Both the position numbers and the translations under genes were made by a program. 64,000 nt of DNA from Pseudomonadota bacterium (lineage in GTDB: Bacteria; Desulfobacterota; Binatia; Binatales; Binataceae): contig JAJPJA010000004.1 in the NCBI GenBank assembly GCA_021324455.1, positions 1 to 64,000 on the forward strand, in the 5' to 3' direction. Numbering within the stretch: position 1 is the stretch's first letter; each line of letters opens with the position of its first letter. The notes under the pieces are model-generated. The model saw nothing but the letters and a program-made list of their open reading frames with translations, was not told the DNA's origin and did not search any database. Of this stretch, positions 51,820-60,619 are shown one piece after another.

Positions 51820-52497
51820 ATGCGAAAGGGAATGCTCACTTGCCGCATCGATAAGAAATCCCGCAGTCCAGCTGATACCCGCCGGCCGGTACCCCCCGGC
51901 ACCGTCAGATTGGGCCGCGACTTTTACGCCCGCCCGGTTCTCGCCGTCGCTCGCGATTGTATCGGCAAGCTGCTGGTCCATCGAACCGCACAAGGCGAAA
52001 CTGCCGGCCGCATCGTCGAAGCCGAAGCCTATCGCGGTCCGCGCGACCTCGCCGCCCACAGCGCCCGCGGCCTGACCCGGCGCACTGCCGCGATGTTCGG
52101 TCCGCCGGGGCATGCCTACGTCTTCCGCCTGTACGGCAGCAGCTGGGCGATGAATTTGGTTACCGGAGCGCAAGGCGAGCCGCACGCTGTCCTGATCAGG
52201 GCTCTTGAGCCGGCGCGGGGACTGGATCTGATGGCGCGGCGGCGCGGCAAACCGCCCCATTCGCGCGACCTGACCAACGGTCCCGGCAAGCTGACGCAGG
52301 CGCTGGCGATCACCGGAGACCAGTACGGATGCGACTTGTGCGGCGACGAACTCTATCTGGAGGACTGCGACGCGCCGGCGGTCAGAATCGGCCGCTCAGC
52401 GCGAATCAACGTCGACTATGCCGGCGCATGGGCGCTGCGGTTATGGCGCTTCTATGAACGCGGCAACCGCTGGGTCTCAGTCCCGCCGCGCGATTGA
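51820..52497 (+). CDS. mpg: 3-methyladenine DNA glycosylase (AAG/MPG family)
   Basis: About 225 residues from ATG 51820; GTG 51811 is possible. It has FYARPVLAVARDCIGKLLVH, the catalytic Glu in IVEAEAYRGPRDLAAHSARG, AAMFGPPGHAYVFRLYGSSWAMNLVTG and LTNGPGKLTQALAIT (active-site strand). These are the marks of the alkyladenine glycosylase family, which removes 3-methyladenine and hypoxanthine from DNA in base excision repair. Slightly long N terminus. Confidence 0.93.
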   Translation: MRKGMLTCRIDKKSRSPADTRRPVPPGTVRLGRDFYARPVLAVARDCIGKLLVHRTAQGETAGRIVEAEAYRGPRDLAAHSARGLTRRTAAMFGPPGHAYVFRLYGSSWAMNLVTGAQGEPHAVLIRALEPARGLDLMARRRGKPPHSRDLTNGPGKLTQALAITGDQYGCDLCGDELYLEDCDAPAVRIGRSARINVDYAGAWALRLWRFYERGNRWVSVPPRD

Positions 52498-52498
52498 G

Positions 52499-53734
52499 CT
52501 AAACCAGTGTTGCCGGCTTCGCCCGTTCGGCAGGCGGCAGCGGATGCGGCGACCATTTATCTTCGTACTCGTTCCACAGGCCGCGCACCTGCGGAATCAC
52601 CTCGCGCGCGAACAGCTCGGTGCTTTTGCGTACCAGCTCCGACGGCATCGACCCGATCTGCAGCAGGCACATCAGATGGCCGCAGCGCAGCGTCTTTACC
52701 GCCTCCGTCAGCCGCTCGCGCACCGTTTTGGGCGAGCCCGCAATGATGTATCCCTGTTCGACCAGATCCTTCCACGTCTTCTTCGCGCCGGCGTCGAATC
52801 CCGTGTTCTGCTTGCCGATCTGTCCCAGGAAGCCCGACTTGATGCTGTCCAGCGTGCGATAGCCCGGCGCTTCCGCAAAACCCGCGTACACGTGCAGGCA
52901 TCGATTGAAGAAGTAATCCACGTGCGGGCCGTACTCGCGCTCCGCCTCCTGGTCAGTATCCGCAACCGCCAGGATTTGCGCGAAGCCCAAACTATACGGG
53001 TTGGGCTCCTTGCCGCGGCGGTCCAGCGCATGCCAGTAGCCGTCGGTCACGCGCCGGCCGTGGCGATAGCCGAAAAACGACAGGTAAGAATATTGATAGT
53101 CGTTGCGCGCGCAGAAATCCCAGGTCTCGATCGAACCGCCGCCCGGAATCCAGATTGGCGGATGCGGTTGCTGCAGCGGCCGGGGCCACAGGTTGACGTA
53201 GCGCAGCCTGGTGTACTTGCCGTTGAAGGCGAAGATTTCGCTGGCCGTCCACGCCTTGATAATCAGGTCGTGCGCCTCATAGTAGCGCTCGCGCAGCGTG
53301 GCCGGCGGCTCGCCATAGCAGAAGTTGGTGTCCATCGAGGTGCCGACCGGAAAGCCGGCCACCAGCCGGCCGCCGCTCAGCACGTCGAGCATCGCGAACT
53401 CCTCCGCCACTCGAATCGGAGGATTGTACAGCGCGATCGAATTGCCCAGCACCACCAGGTTGGCCTTGCTCGATCGACGTGTCAGCGCGGCCGCCATGAT
53501 GTTGGGCGACGGCATCATCCCGTACGCGTTCTGATGATGCTCGTTGACGCCCAGCCCGTCGAAGCCCATCCGATCGGCGAACTCCAGCGAGTCGAGGTAT
53601 TCGTTGTAAAGCTGATGCCCGATTTTCGGATCGTACAGGCCGCGCGGAATATCGACCCATACGCTGCGGTATTTGTGCGTGAAGTCGTCAGGCAGGAAGC
53701 GGTACGGCATCAGATGAAACCAGGTGAACTTCAT
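52499..53734 (-). CDS. LLM-class flavin-dependent oxidoreductase
   Basis: The start at 53734 (AAAGGA upstream) gives 411 residues; longer frames have no support. FTWFHLMPYRFLP, GFDGLGVNEHHQNAYGMMPSPNIMAAALTRRS (LLM EHH motif), VLGNSIALYNPPIRVAEEFAMLDVLSGGRLVAGFPVGT and AGSPKTVRERLTEAVKTL are family marks. It is the third LLM of the window. Its end meets the end of mpg one base away on the other strand. Confidence 0.87.
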   Translation of the reverse strand: MKFTWFHLMPYRFLPDDFTHKYRSVWVDIPRGLYDPKIGHQLYNEYLDSLEFADRMGFDGLGVNEHHQNAYGMMPSPNIMAAALTRRSSKANLVVLGNSIALYNPPIRVAEEFAMLDVLSGGRLVAGFPVGTSMDTNFCYGEPPATLRERYYEAHDLIIKAWTASEIFAFNGKYTRLRYVNLWPRPLQQPHPPIWIPGGGSIETWDFCARNDYQYSYLSFFGYRHGRRVTDGYWHALDRRGKEPNPYSLGFAQILAVADTDQEAEREYGPHVDYFFNRCLHVYAGFAEAPGYRTLDSIKSGFLGQIGKQNTGFDAGAKKTWKDLVEQGYIIAGSPKTVRERLTEAVKTLRCGHLMCLLQIGSMPSELVRKSTELFAREVIPQVRGLWNEYEDKWSPHPLPPAERAKPATLV

Positions 53735-53848
53735 GGGCTTTCCTTTGCTGTTTGAGTCCCTGCGCCAAGTATGCCCCCGCCTTCCTCGTCCGTCCATGGC
53801 GATGGCGGTCGGCTGTCGCCGCACCCGGGGAAGCGGTATGTTTACGCC

Positions 53849-54280
53849 ATGAAGGCACGATTGCAGGACGATCTCAAGGCCGCTATGAAGGCCCGCGACA
53901 CGGCCCGCATGATGACCATCCGCGGCGTCTTGACCGAGATCAGCCGCCTGGAAAAGGATGTGCGGCGCGAGGCCAACGAGGCCGAAATAGTGCAGATTCT
54001 CAAGCGCGAGCGCGCCCGGCGCGAAGAGGCGTTGGGCTTCGCGCGCCAGGGCAACCGGCAGGACCTGATCGATCAGAACCAGGCCGAGGCCCGGGTGCTC
54101 GACAGCTATATCCCCGCGGGCGCGGGCGCCGACGAAATCCGCGCCGCGATTGAAAGCATGATCGCCGGCGGGATCAATCAGATCGGTCCGGTGATGAAGG
54201 CGTTGCGCGACCAGTTCGGCGCGCGGCTCGATGGCAAGCTCGCCAGTGATTTGGTCAAAGAAGCCCTGGCCAGGAAATGA
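53849..54280 (+). CDS. GatB/YqeY domain protein
   Basis: About 143 residues from ATG 53849. MKARLQDDLKAAMKARDTARMMTIRGVLTEISRLEKD followed by AEIVQILKRERARREEALGFARQGNRQDLIDQNQAEARVLDSYIPAG and the end with IGPVMKALRDQFGARLDGKLASDLVKEAL are characteristic. The C-terminal half is the tRNA-binding helical fold of GatB. YqeY function is not settled. The gene is typical length and lies upstream of the epoxide hydrolase (133-base gap). Confidence 0.92.
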   Translation: MKARLQDDLKAAMKARDTARMMTIRGVLTEISRLEKDVRREANEAEIVQILKRERARREEALGFARQGNRQDLIDQNQAEARVLDSYIPAGAGADEIRAAIESMIAGGINQIGPVMKALRDQFGARLDGKLASDLVKEALARK

Positions 54281-54413
54281 TTGGACACCTAATCAGGTGA
54301 CGCGGGACGTTTTTCAGGCATCTCTCGTCCTCGACCCCGGACGGTTGGGTCCTGGGCTGAGGGAGCTTTTGCCCGGTGTGAGAGAAGGGCGGACCACAAA
54401 AAGGAGATCTGCG

Positions 54414-55577
54414 ATGGCGCATGGCGCGGCCGAAAAGTTTACAATCGAGGTTCCCGAGTCGGTGCTGACGGATTTGCGCGAGCGGCTGGCGCGCACGCGC
54501 TGGCCCGGCGAGGTGCGGGACTCCGGATGGCGCTACGGTACCAATCTGGCCTATCTCAAGGAGCTGATCGAATACTGGCGCACGCGCTACGATTGGCGCA
54601 AACACGAACGCGAACTGAACGCGTTCAGTCATTTCAAGGCGCCCATCAACGGCTGCAACATCCATTTCATCCATCAGCCCGGCGCGGGTCCCAGTCCGAC
54701 GCCGCTGCTGTTGCTGCATGGATGGCCGGGATCGATCGCGGAGTTCCAGCAGATCATCCCGATGCTGACCGATCCGGCGCGCCATGGCGGCGATCCGCGC
54801 GACGCATTCAGCGTCGTGGCGCCGTCGCTGCCCGGGTACGGCTTCTCCGACGACCCGCAGGTGCCCGGGATGAAAATCGAACCGATCGCCGACATTTTCC
54901 ATGAGCTGATGACGGAAGTGCTGGGCTATCGGCGCTTCGGTGTGCAGGGCGGCGATTGGGGCGCGATCATCGCCTCGCGCGTGGGCCATGCTTATCCAAA
55001 GAGTGTCATCGGTGTGCATCTGAACATGGTCGCATTGGGCGCGCCGGAGGGACGCAAGGCGCTGGGCGATGACGCCGAATCGAAGAAGTTCCTCGAGGAA
55101 ATGGGCAAGTTCAGCGCCGAGGAGAGCGGTTATCAGCAGATCCAGGGCACCAAGCCGCAAACGCTGGCGTATGGATTGAACGATTCACCCGCGGGTCTGG
55201 CGGCCTGGATCGTGGAAAAGTTCCGTACCTGGAGCGACTGCGGCGGCGATGTCGAGAGCCGCTTCACCCGGGATCAACTCCTGACCAACATCACGATTTA
55301 CTGGGTCACGCAGAGCATCAATTCCTCGACGCGGCTTTATTACGAAGTCAGGCATAGTCCATACCGGCTGGCAAAGGGTGAACGGGTCGAACCGCCGACC
55401 GCAGTCGCACTGTTTCCCTCCGAATTGATCAGGCCGCCGCGCGCATACGCGGAGAAGGCGTACAACATCAGGCGCTGGACCGCGATGCCGCGCGGGGGAC
55501 ATTTCGCCGCGATGGAGGAGCCCGCGCTGCTGGCGGAGGATATCCGCGCCTTCTTCCGTGAAGTGGGACAAAACTGA
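54414..55577 (+). CDS. Epoxide hydrolase (EHN family, alpha/beta hydrolase)
   Basis: 387 residues from ATG 54414, with AAGGAGA seven bases upstream. The N-terminal EHN segment (RLARTRWPGEVRDSGWRYGTNLAYLKELIEYWRTRYDW) is followed by the hydrolase core: LLLHGWPGSIAEF (oxyanion HGWP), YRRFGVQGGDWGAIIASRVG (nucleophile Asp) and RGGHFAAMEEP (catalytic His). STRLYYEVRH holds a lid tyrosine. It opens epoxides to diols through an Asp ester intermediate; the fold is of the microsomal type. No signal peptide. Confidence 0.9.
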   Translation: MAHGAAEKFTIEVPESVLTDLRERLARTRWPGEVRDSGWRYGTNLAYLKELIEYWRTRYDWRKHERELNAFSHFKAPINGCNIHFIHQPGAGPSPTPLLLLHGWPGSIAEFQQIIPMLTDPARHGGDPRDAFSVVAPSLPGYGFSDDPQVPGMKIEPIADIFHELMTEVLGYRRFGVQGGDWGAIIASRVGHAYPKSVIGVHLNMVALGAPEGRKALGDDAESKKFLEEMGKFSAEESGYQQIQGTKPQTLAYGLNDSPAGLAAWIVEKFRTWSDCGGDVESRFTRDQLLTNITIYWVTQSINSSTRLYYEVRHSPYRLAKGERVEPPTAVALFPSELIRPPRAYAEKAYNIRRWTAMPRGGHFAAMEEPALLAEDIRAFFREVGQN

Positions 55578-55607
55578 AAGGCCATTCAGAACCGGCGAGG
55601 GCGTCAA

Positions 55608-56168
55608 ATGGGCAAGGTGTATGCGGCTATCGACCGCGCGATGGCTCGTTTCATCGCCTCCCAGCACCTTTTTTTCGTGGCCACGGCTCCGCTCGACCCG
55701 GCGGGGCACGTCAATATCTCGCCCAAGGGGCTGCAGAGCTTTTGCATTGTGGATCCGAATACGGTCGCATATCTGGACCTGACCGGCAGCGGAATCGAAA
55801 CCGTTGCCCATCTGCGGGAAAATGGCCGCATCGTCATCATGTTCTGCGCCTTCGAAAGCACCCCCAGAATTCTGCGGCTTCACGGACGCGGCGCGGCGGT
55901 TTTGCCGCCGGATCCTCGCTTCAGCGAATTGGTCGGGTTGTTTCCCCGACATCCCGGAATACGCTCCGTCATCGTGGTCGCGCTGGAGCGCATCTCCGAC
56001 TCATGCGGCTACGGAGTTCCGCGGTACGTCTATAAGGGCGAGCGCGAGCAATTGTCCCGATGGGCGCGCCGCAAAGGCCCCGCAGGGCTAACCCGCTACC
56101 GATCGGATCACAACCGGACAAGCATCGACGGCCTGTCCGGCCTGAGTGATGAAGAGACTGGCGGGTAG
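55608..56168 (+). CDS. Pyridoxamine 5'-phosphate oxidase-fold protein
   Basis: The 186-residue flavin-fold protein has FFVATAPLDPAGHVNISPKG (strand 1-2 of the split barrel), AYLDLTGSGIETVAHLRENGRIVIMFCAF and PRILRLHGRGAAVLP, the pattern of the PPOX class that binds FMN or F420. The substrate is unknown. The gene converges with argC. Confidence 0.8.
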   Translation: MGKVYAAIDRAMARFIASQHLFFVATAPLDPAGHVNISPKGLQSFCIVDPNTVAYLDLTGSGIETVAHLRENGRIVIMFCAFESTPRILRLHGRGAAVLPPDPRFSELVGLFPRHPGIRSVIVVALERISDSCGYGVPRYVYKGEREQLSRWARRKGPAGLTRYRSDHNRTSIDGLSGLSDEETGG

Positions 56169-56182
56169 TGCAGTGCGGCGGC

Positions 56183-57238
56183 TTATGGCACTGGCGCCGG
56201 ATGGAGGAGGCCGGCGGCTTCGTCGAACCCGAGCATCACGTTGAGGTTCTGGATCGCCTGACCGGCGGCGCCTTTGCCCAGATTATCGATTGCCGTCAAC
56301 ACCACCAGGGTTTGCGACCGGCGGTTGAGGACAAACGCGATCTCGCAGAAGTTGGTCGCGCGCACGTTTTTCAATTCGGGCAGTTCGCCGGCGCCGAGCA
56401 GGCGGATGAATCGCGCCTTGGCGTAGGACGCCTCAAACGCGGCGCGGATGTCCTCGGCGGTGGTGCCGGTGCGCGGGCGCAGGAAAATCGAACTGAGAAT
56501 CCCGCGGTTGGTCGGCAGCAGATGCGGCACAAAAGTTACTGCCACCTCGCGCCCCAGCGTGGCCGCGATCTCCTGCTCCATCTCCGGCGTATGCCGATGG
56601 TTGCCGACCTTGTAGGCGCGGAAGTTGTCGTTGACCTCGGCGAACAGCTGTTCCAGCGCCGGACTGCGGCGCGCGCCGGTGGTGCCCGATTTGGCGTCGA
56701 TTATAATCGAGTCCGGCTCGACCAAATCGCGGCTGATCAGCGGCAGAGTGCCGAGCAGCGTGCCCGTCGGATAGCATCCGGGATTCGCCACCAGGCGGGC
56801 CTCGCGAATCTCCGCGCGATGAAATTCCGTCAGCCCATATGCCGCCTGACGCGCCATCAGCGGCGCCGGATGCTCCCGGCCGTAGGTGGCCTTGTAAACT
56901 TCGGGATCCTTAAGCCGGAAGTCGGCTGAAAAATCGATCACGCGGATGCCGGCGGCGATCAGCTCCCGCACCACATCGGTACCGGCATGCTCGGGCAGAC
57001 AGGACAGCACCACCTCGGCGCGGCCCTTAATCAGGTCCGGACGCATCTCCTCCAACGCCGGCAGATCGATGCCCGCCAGATGCCGGTACACCTGCGCGAC
57101 TTCGCGGCCCACGTAATGCTCCGAGGTAAGCACGGTGAGCTCCACGAAGGGATGAAAGGCGAGCAGGCGGACCGCTTCGATTCCCGAATATCCGCTCGCG
57201 CCGAGTATCGCCACTTTGACCCGATTTGTCGCACTCAT
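56183..57238 (-). CDS. argC: N-acetyl-gamma-glutamyl-phosphate reductase
   Basis: 351 residues from ATG 57238 (GGGAGG upstream). Rossmann motif ILGASGYSGIEAVRLLAFHP, the catalytic Cys in ANPGCYPTGTLLGTLPL, KSGTTGARRSP, the His in YKVGNHRHTPEMEQE and FVPHLLPTNRGILSS are the marks of type 1 ArgC. It reduces N-acetylglutamyl phosphate to the semialdehyde in arginine synthesis with NADPH. Other arg genes are not in the window. It is 70 bases from the cyclase gene, on the same strand. Confidence 0.95.
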   Translation of the reverse strand: MSATNRVKVAILGASGYSGIEAVRLLAFHPFVELTVLTSEHYVGREVAQVYRHLAGIDLPALEEMRPDLIKGRAEVVLSCLPEHAGTDVVRELIAAGIRVIDFSADFRLKDPEVYKATYGREHPAPLMARQAAYGLTEFHRAEIREARLVANPGCYPTGTLLGTLPLISRDLVEPDSIIIDAKSGTTGARRSPALEQLFAEVNDNFRAYKVGNHRHTPEMEQEIAATLGREVAVTFVPHLLPTNRGILSSIFLRPRTGTTAEDIRAAFEASYAKARFIRLLGAGELPELKNVRATNFCEIAFVLNRRSQTLVVLTAIDNLGKGAAGQAIQNLNVMLGFDEAAGLLHPAPVP

Positions 57239-57308
57239 CGCCGCAATGCCTCCCGGACGGGAATCAGAGGCCAATTACAACATGATGGGTAGATCGAGGC
57301 CAGCGCGC

Positions 57309-59573
57309 TTACTTGGTGTCGAGTTCGAACAGCAGATGGTTGCGGCCTTGCGCGCCGGTGGATTTGCGCTTGAAGGGATTCAACCGGCTGACCAGGCTGC
57401 CGTTGCCGTTGGCCGAATGCAGCCGTTCCAGGTAAATCTGCAGCGGACCGTCGTCGGACTTCCTTCTGGACAGTTCTTCGAGACTGCTCAACGCCTGGTA
57501 AGTCGAGCCTTTTTCCAGGGCGGACAAGGCCGCGCCGAATTGCTCATAAAATGCCGCGTCGACCGGGCCGCCGCGCTTGCCCGCAATCTCGTCAATCTGT
57601 ACCGCCTGCCCTTTGCCCTTGACCCGCACCATGCCGATGTTGCGGGCGATAAATCCGTCGGCGGCTTCTTCCAGGGTCTGACGGTTCACCAGCAGATGCA
57701 CCTTGAAGTGCCGCGTCAGCCCTTCGATGCGCGAGGCGAGGTTGACGGTATCGCCGACCGCCGAATAGTCGAAACGCTGCTTGCCGCCGAAGTTGCCCAC
57801 GATGGCGTCGCCGGTGGCGATCCCGATACCGACGTCAACGTCGACGAAACGCGGGTCGGTCCGGCGCAGCCGATCCAGTTCGGACAGCATCTCCAGCGCG
57901 CATTCGATCGATGATCGCGCCGGGTTGGGCGTGGCGCCCGGCGCGCCCCAAAAGGCCATGATGCCGTCGCCCATCAGCTTGTCCACCACGCCGCCGCTGC
58001 GCATGATCACGTCGATCATTGCGGTCATGTAGGTATTGAGCAGCGCCACCAGTTCTTCGGGCGGCGTCCGCTCGCTGCGGCTGGTAAAACCCACGATGTC
58101 CGCGAACAGGATACTCATGTGCCGGCGCTCGCCGCCCAGCTTGAGCGTGTCGGCGTCCTGCACCAGTCCTTCGATCACGTCGGGATGCAGATAATGCTCG
58201 AACGCGTGCCGCAAAAAGCGCTTTTCGCGTCCCTCGGTCAGATACCGATAACTGGCCAGACCGGCGTAGGTGATGAACGTGGTGACGATCGGGAACAGCA
58301 CGCCCAGCAGCAGGCCGTCGGCGACCAGCAGGTACTGGGCGAAAGCGAAATAGCCGAAGATCATCACCGCCGCCGCCACGCCCGACCATGACGCGGACAG
58401 GTAGGCCACCGCGGCGCTGACCGCGATGCCCATCGCAACCGCCGCCACCCGCTCGAGTCCCGCGGTCACTTCCGATCGCTGGATGAAGTCGCCCGTAAGG
58501 ATATTGTCGATCGCGTTGGCGTGGATCTCGACGCCGGGGAAATCCGCGCCCATCGGTGTGGACCAGCGATCGCCCACCCCCAGTGCGGAGGCTCCGACCA
58601 GAACGATCTTGTTGGCCAGCGCGCTCTGGGGTATCCGACGCGCGATGACGTCGCTGACCGAGTAGTAAGGAAACGTATGCGCCGGGCCGCGGAAGTTCAC
58701 CAGCATCCGCCCCTGCTCGTCCACCGGCAGCGCCTCGCGCCCGATCGAGATGCGGCTGACGCCGAAATTCTCCAGCATCAGAGAGGTCAGGGCTCCGCCC
58801 GCAGACGCGCTGGTCACCGCCAGTACCAGCGGCTCGCAGTAACGTCGGCCGAACCGTATGACCATCATCTCCGACCGGAACACCGCGTCGGGATCGGTCG
58901 GCGTGTCGAAGTATCCGGTACCGCGCGCGGCGCTGTTGATTACCGGCAGATTGGGCAGATAGGCAACCGCCTCCGGCAGCGGTGGCGGCGGCCCGGCGGG
59001 GCTGTGCACGAGATTGAACGCCAGCGGCGCGGGCGGTGTGATTTTGGCTACGAATCCCGGGCTGATCCTGACCGCCTCGTCTCCGGACCGCACCTGCAGC
59101 GGGTAGCCGATAAAGGTCGAGCCCTGCGCCTTGATTGCGTTGGCAAAGGTCTGATCGTTGCCGGGTCCCGACGCGGCCGCAAGGCTGCCGTCAGAAATGC
59201 CGGCTTTTTTCAGCCCCTCAATAATCTTTTCGCGCTCGCGGTCGATATCGTCGCGCTCGCTGAACACCATATCGAAACCGACCACGGCGACCTTGTAGGC
59301 TTTGAGAGCGTCGGCCAATTGGGCGAGCACGGTGCGCGGCCAGGGCCATCGGCCCAGTTCGCTGATGCTCTTGTCGTCGATCGCAACGATAACCACCTCG
59401 CCATGGGGTTTGCGCGTTCCCCGGGCGTACATCCGGAGGTCGAATGCCTTAAGTTCGGCAAGTTTGAGCAGGGAAGGATAATAGCCGTTGACCACAAACA
59501 GGGCGGCAACCATCGCCATCCCGATTCCAAACGTGCCAAGCGCTCCCGGTCTTCTCTTGCGTGCGCGAGCCAT
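57309..59573 (-). CDS. CHASE2-domain class III adenylate/guanylate cyclase
   Basis: The 754-residue protein has an N-terminal membrane helix (about 10-30), a CHASE2 sensor (about 35-365: VVIVAIDDKSISELGRWPWPRTVLAQLADALKAY is its start), three helices (about 368-450), then a class III cyclase catalytic domain (about 480-660). Metal-binding Asp residues are in ILFADIVGFT and KLMGDGIMAFWG; transition-state and base-recognition segments are in GIATGDAIVGNFGG and YSAVGDTVNLASRIEGL. It should make cAMP or cGMP in response to an extracellular signal. No cNMP receptor gene is in view. Confidence 0.92.
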   Translation of the reverse strand: MARARKRRPGALGTFGIGMAMVAALFVVNGYYPSLLKLAELKAFDLRMYARGTRKPHGEVVIVAIDDKSISELGRWPWPRTVLAQLADALKAYKVAVVGFDMVFSERDDIDREREKIIEGLKKAGISDGSLAAASGPGNDQTFANAIKAQGSTFIGYPLQVRSGDEAVRISPGFVAKITPPAPLAFNLVHSPAGPPPPLPEAVAYLPNLPVINSAARGTGYFDTPTDPDAVFRSEMMVIRFGRRYCEPLVLAVTSASAGGALTSLMLENFGVSRISIGREALPVDEQGRMLVNFRGPAHTFPYYSVSDVIARRIPQSALANKIVLVGASALGVGDRWSTPMGADFPGVEIHANAIDNILTGDFIQRSEVTAGLERVAAVAMGIAVSAAVAYLSASWSGVAAAVMIFGYFAFAQYLLVADGLLLGVLFPIVTTFITYAGLASYRYLTEGREKRFLRHAFEHYLHPDVIEGLVQDADTLKLGGERRHMSILFADIVGFTSRSERTPPEELVALLNTYMTAMIDVIMRSGGVVDKLMGDGIMAFWGAPGATPNPARSSIECALEMLSELDRLRRTDPRFVDVDVGIGIATGDAIVGNFGGKQRFDYSAVGDTVNLASRIEGLTRHFKVHLLVNRQTLEEAADGFIARNIGMVRVKGKGQAVQIDEIAGKRGGPVDAAFYEQFGAALSALEKGSTYQALSSLEELSRRKSDDGPLQIYLERLHSANGNGSLVSRLNPFKRKSTGAQGRNHLLFELDTK

Positions 59574-59741
59574 CGTGCACCGCGCGCAAGTTTAGCTCTT
59601 TGGTCTAAATTTCGCCAATCGGCCGCCAGCCGTCCGGCACCCGCGTCCGAAAGAACTCCCCCACTTCCAGAAACTGCCGGGGGCCTGGGGCCGTACAGGC
59701 TGGAAGTCCGGGCCCCGGCGCGGCCCCGTTCCAACAACAGC

Positions 59742-60545
59742 TCAGCTCCGCGGCCAGCGGAGAATTTGGCGCGCGGTTTTGCCCAAAACCCATTCCTTGT
59801 CGCTTTCGGACAGCCGCTCGGTGCAGCGCAGGCAGAACAATGATTCGGCGCAGGTATGATTATCGACGGTTACCGTGTAGTCGCTCGCCCACATTATCCG
59901 GCTGGGGCCGAATGCGTCGATGACGCGGCGCAGCTGTTCGATCAAGTCGCGATAGGGAAACGGCTGGCGCGAAAGGCGCGGAGCGTGGCCCCATTTGACT
60001 GCGACGTGCGGATATGGCGCATAGCTCAGCAGGCGTTCGATGGTGGATTCCAACTGATTGGGCAGACTCGCCCGATCCACGCCCATCCCCACATGATCGA
60101 TAATGAACTGGACGTTGTCGAACTTGCGCACGTATTCCATCAGCGCATCGTGCTCGTCGCCCGGGTAAATCATCATCGGAACATTATGCTTGCCGGCCGC
60201 GCTCAGCACCCGGCCATGGCCGCGTTCGCGCATGACTTTCATGTCCAGGCCGGAAGCGATGCGGGCGCAGATCCGTCCCGGTGCCGTGCGCACCTGGGCC
60301 ATCAGATCGTCGATCTCGGGATCGTTGGGATCGAAGCGCACCAAATAGGCGAAGCGTTCGGGGCAGCGCGCGACCGCCTCCTGGGCGAATTGGTACGTAA
60401 ATCGGGTAATACCGCTGGGAAGTTTTTGACGCTCGGGCGGCCAGACGTCGATAACGGCCGCGTTGATCCCCACCGCGTCCATGATTGCGATCGACTGGTC
60501 GAGCCCGCGCTGATTGGCGTGGACCTGCGAATCGACGATTTCCAT
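59742..60545 (-). CDS. Amidohydrolase 2 family protein
   Basis: 267 residues from ATG 60545 (CGGAG upstream). The N-terminal VDSQVHANQRG is the position of the H-x-H metal site, here H-x-N, so the metal site may be altered. VQFIIDHVGMG and WGHAPRLS contain other conserved His, and IMWASDYTV carries the closing Asp. These are features of the amidohydrolase-2 TIM barrel. A cysteine-rich end (TCAESLFCLRCTERL) is unusual. It lies 74 bases downstream of the M28 gene. Confidence 0.83.
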   Translation of the reverse strand: MEIVDSQVHANQRGLDQSIAIMDAVGINAAVIDVWPPERQKLPSGITRFTYQFAQEAVARCPERFAYLVRFDPNDPEIDDLMAQVRTAPGRICARIASGLDMKVMRERGHGRVLSAAGKHNVPMMIYPGDEHDALMEYVRKFDNVQFIIDHVGMGVDRASLPNQLESTIERLLSYAPYPHVAVKWGHAPRLSRQPFPYRDLIEQLRRVIDAFGPSRIMWASDYTVTVDNHTCAESLFCLRCTERLSESDKEWVLGKTARQILRWPRS

Positions 60546-60619
60546 CGGTTTGCTCCGTTTACCCGGGCGGACTGAATGGCACTGACTATACGCCAATCGC
60601 GCCGCATTGCCACCGATCG

